Shown here piece after piece: positions 6,176 through 7,726 of a DNA stretch of 7,726 nt. The DNA is from Myroides sp. (GTDB lineage: Bacteria > Bacteroidota > Bacteroidia > Flavobacteriales > Flavobacteriaceae): contig JAHAYQ010000089.1 in assembly GCA_018384465.1 (NCBI GenBank), positions 1-7,726 of the forward strand, written 5' to 3'. A program made the translations under genes and the position numbers. Below the pieces are notes generated by a model. It had not been told where the DNA came from. It made no database searches and saw only the letters and a list, made by a program, of their open reading frames with translations. Numbering within the stretch: the stretch's first letter is position 1; every line of letters starts with the position of its first letter.

Positions 6176-7498
6176 ATGAAGGCACTTTATATAAATACCC
6201 GTTTTTACTTAGTGTTACTAATAGTGTGTATCTGTTTTGTAACAGCTATGTTTATACCTGTATTTTTTTATATTGCTTGTGGTATACTTGTTTTATTTAT
6301 ACTATTATTAATTTTAGAATTGTTTTTATTGTTTCATCTTAAAAATGGAATATCAGCTCAAAGAATAGTGCCCGAAAGGTTATCCAACGGCGATGTAAAC
6401 AACATACAATTACTATTGCAAAACAACTATCCGTTTGATGTAATACTTGAAGTAATAGACGAGTTGCCTTTTCAATTTCAAGAGCGTCATTTTTTACTGA
6501 ATACTGCTATACAAAAACACCAACCAAAAGACATTTCTTATCAATTACTACCAAAAGAACGGGGTGTATATGCCTTTGGTCTGTTAAATGTATATGTTAC
6601 TACTGCTATTAATTTTGTTAGCAAAAGGTACCGTTTAGCACAACCAGTTGAGGTAGGTGTTTACCCCAGTTTTTTAAATTTACGTAAATACGAGCTCCTG
6701 GCTACGCGAACAGCTATGTTGCCTAATGGTATTAAACGCACCAGAAAAATTGGTCAATCGTCAGAATTTGAACAAATTAAAGACTATGTTTTGGGTGATG
6801 ATTTGCGCCATGTTAATTGGAAAGCTTCGGCTAAAAAACAACAATTAATGGTAAATCACTATCAAGAAGAAAAAGCGCAAAACGTATATATGCTAATTGA
6901 TAAAGGACGTACCATGAAAATGCCTTTTGATGGGTTATCGTTATTAGATTATTCCATTAATGCGGCGTTAATGTTGGCAAATATTTCGATAAAAAGACAA
7001 GATAAAGCTGGATTATGGACTTTTGAAAAAAAGACCGATGTTTTTTTAAAAGCTGATAACAAGCCCTTACAAATTCGACGAATAGTAGATGCCTTGTATC
7101 ATATCAACACCGATTATCGCGAATCAAATTACGAATATGTACTGTCTGATAGTTTAAAGAAAATTCAAAAAAGAAGTCTTTTAATACTTTTTACCAATTT
7201 TGAAACCTTAGATGCGCTAAAAAGACAATTACCTTATCTGCGTGCCTTGGCGAAAAAACATGTGTTACTGACCATTATTTTTGAAAACACTTTGTTAGAT
7301 ACCATGCATTCACGAAAAGTAAATTCAACCAAAGAAATTTATATTCGTACAGTAGCCTCTAAATTTGTACATGAAAAACAATTAATTGTTCAGGAACTTC
7401 AAATGCACGGTATTAAAACAGTTTATACCAAACCTTCAGATTTATCGGTGAACCTTTTAAACAAATATTTAGAAATAAAGCAACAAGAAATTATTTAG
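6176..7498 (+). CDS. DUF58 protein with vWA-like domain, membrane-anchored
   Basis: The 440-residue protein has two adjacent N-terminal membrane helices (about residues 10-29 and 31-54), a beta-rich region (about 58-165), and the DUF58/vWA-like region (about 190-440). The DUF58 signature is clear: SSEFEQIKDYVLGDDLRHVNW (195-215), then KASAKKQQLMVNHYQEEK. The following strand, VYMLIDKGRTM (237-247), sits where vWA domains carry the DxSxS metal site; here it reads D-K-G-R-T, so the first Ser is Gly and the second is Thr. A helical hairpin would place the soluble C-terminal domain in the cytosol next to the MoxR ATPase encoded just upstream. MoxR-DUF58 pairing is a well-known conserved association, and the DUF58 protein is usually viewed as the ATPase's partner or client. 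It ends in TAG and abuts the methyltransferase gene. Assignment is strong; molecular role unknown. Confidence 0.94.
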   Translation: MKALYINTRFYLVLLIVCICFVTAMFIPVFFYIACGILVLFILLLILELFLLFHLKNGISAQRIVPERLSNGDVNNIQLLLQNNYPFDVILEVIDELPFQFQERHFLLNTAIQKHQPKDISYQLLPKERGVYAFGLLNVYVTTAINFVSKRYRLAQPVEVGVYPSFLNLRKYELLATRTAMLPNGIKRTRKIGQSSEFEQIKDYVLGDDLRHVNWKASAKKQQLMVNHYQEEKAQNVYMLIDKGRTMKMPFDGLSLLDYSINAALMLANISIKRQDKAGLWTFEKKTDVFLKADNKPLQIRRIVDALYHINTDYRESNYEYVLSDSLKKIQKRSLLILFTNFETLDALKRQLPYLRALAKKHVLLTIIFENTLLDTMHSRKVNSTKEIYIRTVASKFVHEKQLIVQELQMHGIKTVYTKPSDLSVNLLNKYLEIKQQEII

Positions 7499-7726
7499 AT
7501 GAAACAAATAAACAGCACACAAAACCCTTTAATTAAAGAAATTTTTCAGTTGCAGGAAAAAAGTAGAGTCCGCAAAAAAGTAGGATTATTTGTTATTGAA
7601 GGTAACCGCGAAATAGAAATTGCACTAAAAAGTGGCTATGTATTAAAACAGATTTTGGTTTGTTTCGATTTGTTTACACAAGAACAATTTCAAAGTTTTA
7701 AGAAAAGCATAAGCTCAGAAACAGAA
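7499..7726 (+). CDS. SpoU/TrmH-family RNA 2'-O-methyltransferase, N-terminal fragment at the window edge
   Basis: The ATG at 7499-7501 follows the DUF58 stop with no gap and opens a 76-codon frame running to the right edge. The start, MKQINSTQNPLIKEIFQLQE, followed by SRVRKKVGLFVIEGNREIEI (22-41) and a stretch ending QILVC, matches the N-terminal substrate-binding domain of SpoU/TrmH-type enzymes. There, the 'xxxFxxEGxrxxxxAl' pattern is diagnostic and adopts an L7Ae/L30-like fold. These enzymes transfer methyl groups from S-adenosylmethionine to the ribose 2'-OH of rRNA or tRNA using a knotted SPOUT domain, which lies beyond the window. Whether the target is 23S rRNA (RlmB or TsnR type) cannot be decided from this fragment. 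It is a housekeeping-type gene that probably reads through from the cluster and is unlikely to be part of the MoxR system. Confidence 0.85.
   Translation, partial: MKQINSTQNPLIKEIFQLQEKSRVRKKVGLFVIEGNREIEIALKSGYVLKQILVCFDLFTQEQFQSFKKSISSETE

Noticed and set aside
1..7726. Mobile element, CRISPR array or phage insertion
   Set aside because: No transposase, integrase, terminal inverted repeats or regularly spaced direct repeats were found, and the base composition looks even across the genes.

Overview
The window looks like part of a chromosome from the Bacteroidota, most likely the Flavobacteriaceae. The DNA is AT-rich, most genes end in TAA, and most starts have an A/T-rich leader instead of a clear Shine-Dalgarno. 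The proteins read like flavobacterial versions of their families. This assignment rests on style and recalled family resemblance; no search was run.

Layout. On the minus strand, an RDD-family membrane protein (507-1244) is followed with no gap by a TRIC/YicG (UPF0126) type channel protein (start at 506, running off the left edge). Diverging from them across 19 bases is a compact plus-strand run: a SpoIIM-family membrane protein (1264-2235), an unassigned multi-pass membrane protein (2228-3190), a DUF4129 protein (3183-3974), a DUF4350 protein (3974-5170), a MoxR-type AAA+ ATPase (5151-6143) and a DUF58 protein (6176-7498). The start of a SpoU/TrmH-type RNA 2'-O-methyltransferase (7499 to the right edge) abuts the last of these. 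Consecutive genes overlap by 8, 8, 1 and 20 bases, then come a 32-base gap and a 0-base junction, so this looks like one co-transcribed unit. No stretch over 300 bases lacks a gene, and no tRNA, rRNA, CRISPR array, insertion sequence or clear terminator was seen.

How the genes fit together. RDD, SpoIIM, DUF4129, DUF4350, MoxR and DUF58 form a recurring but poorly understood gene neighbourhood. MoxR ATPases are thought to act as chaperones that mature or remodel partners, often together with proteins carrying a von Willebrand A (vWA)-like domain, as DUF58 does. Here all partners except the ATPase are predicted to be membrane-bound, and the C-terminal tails of the DUF4129, DUF4350 and DUF58 proteins are all predicted to be cytosolic. 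The simplest reading is a membrane-embedded, ATPase-driven complex of unknown substrate. The TRIC and rRNA methyltransferase genes at the two ends are probably unrelated neighbours. The cassette is the best candidate here for an undescribed system, although its component families are already named.
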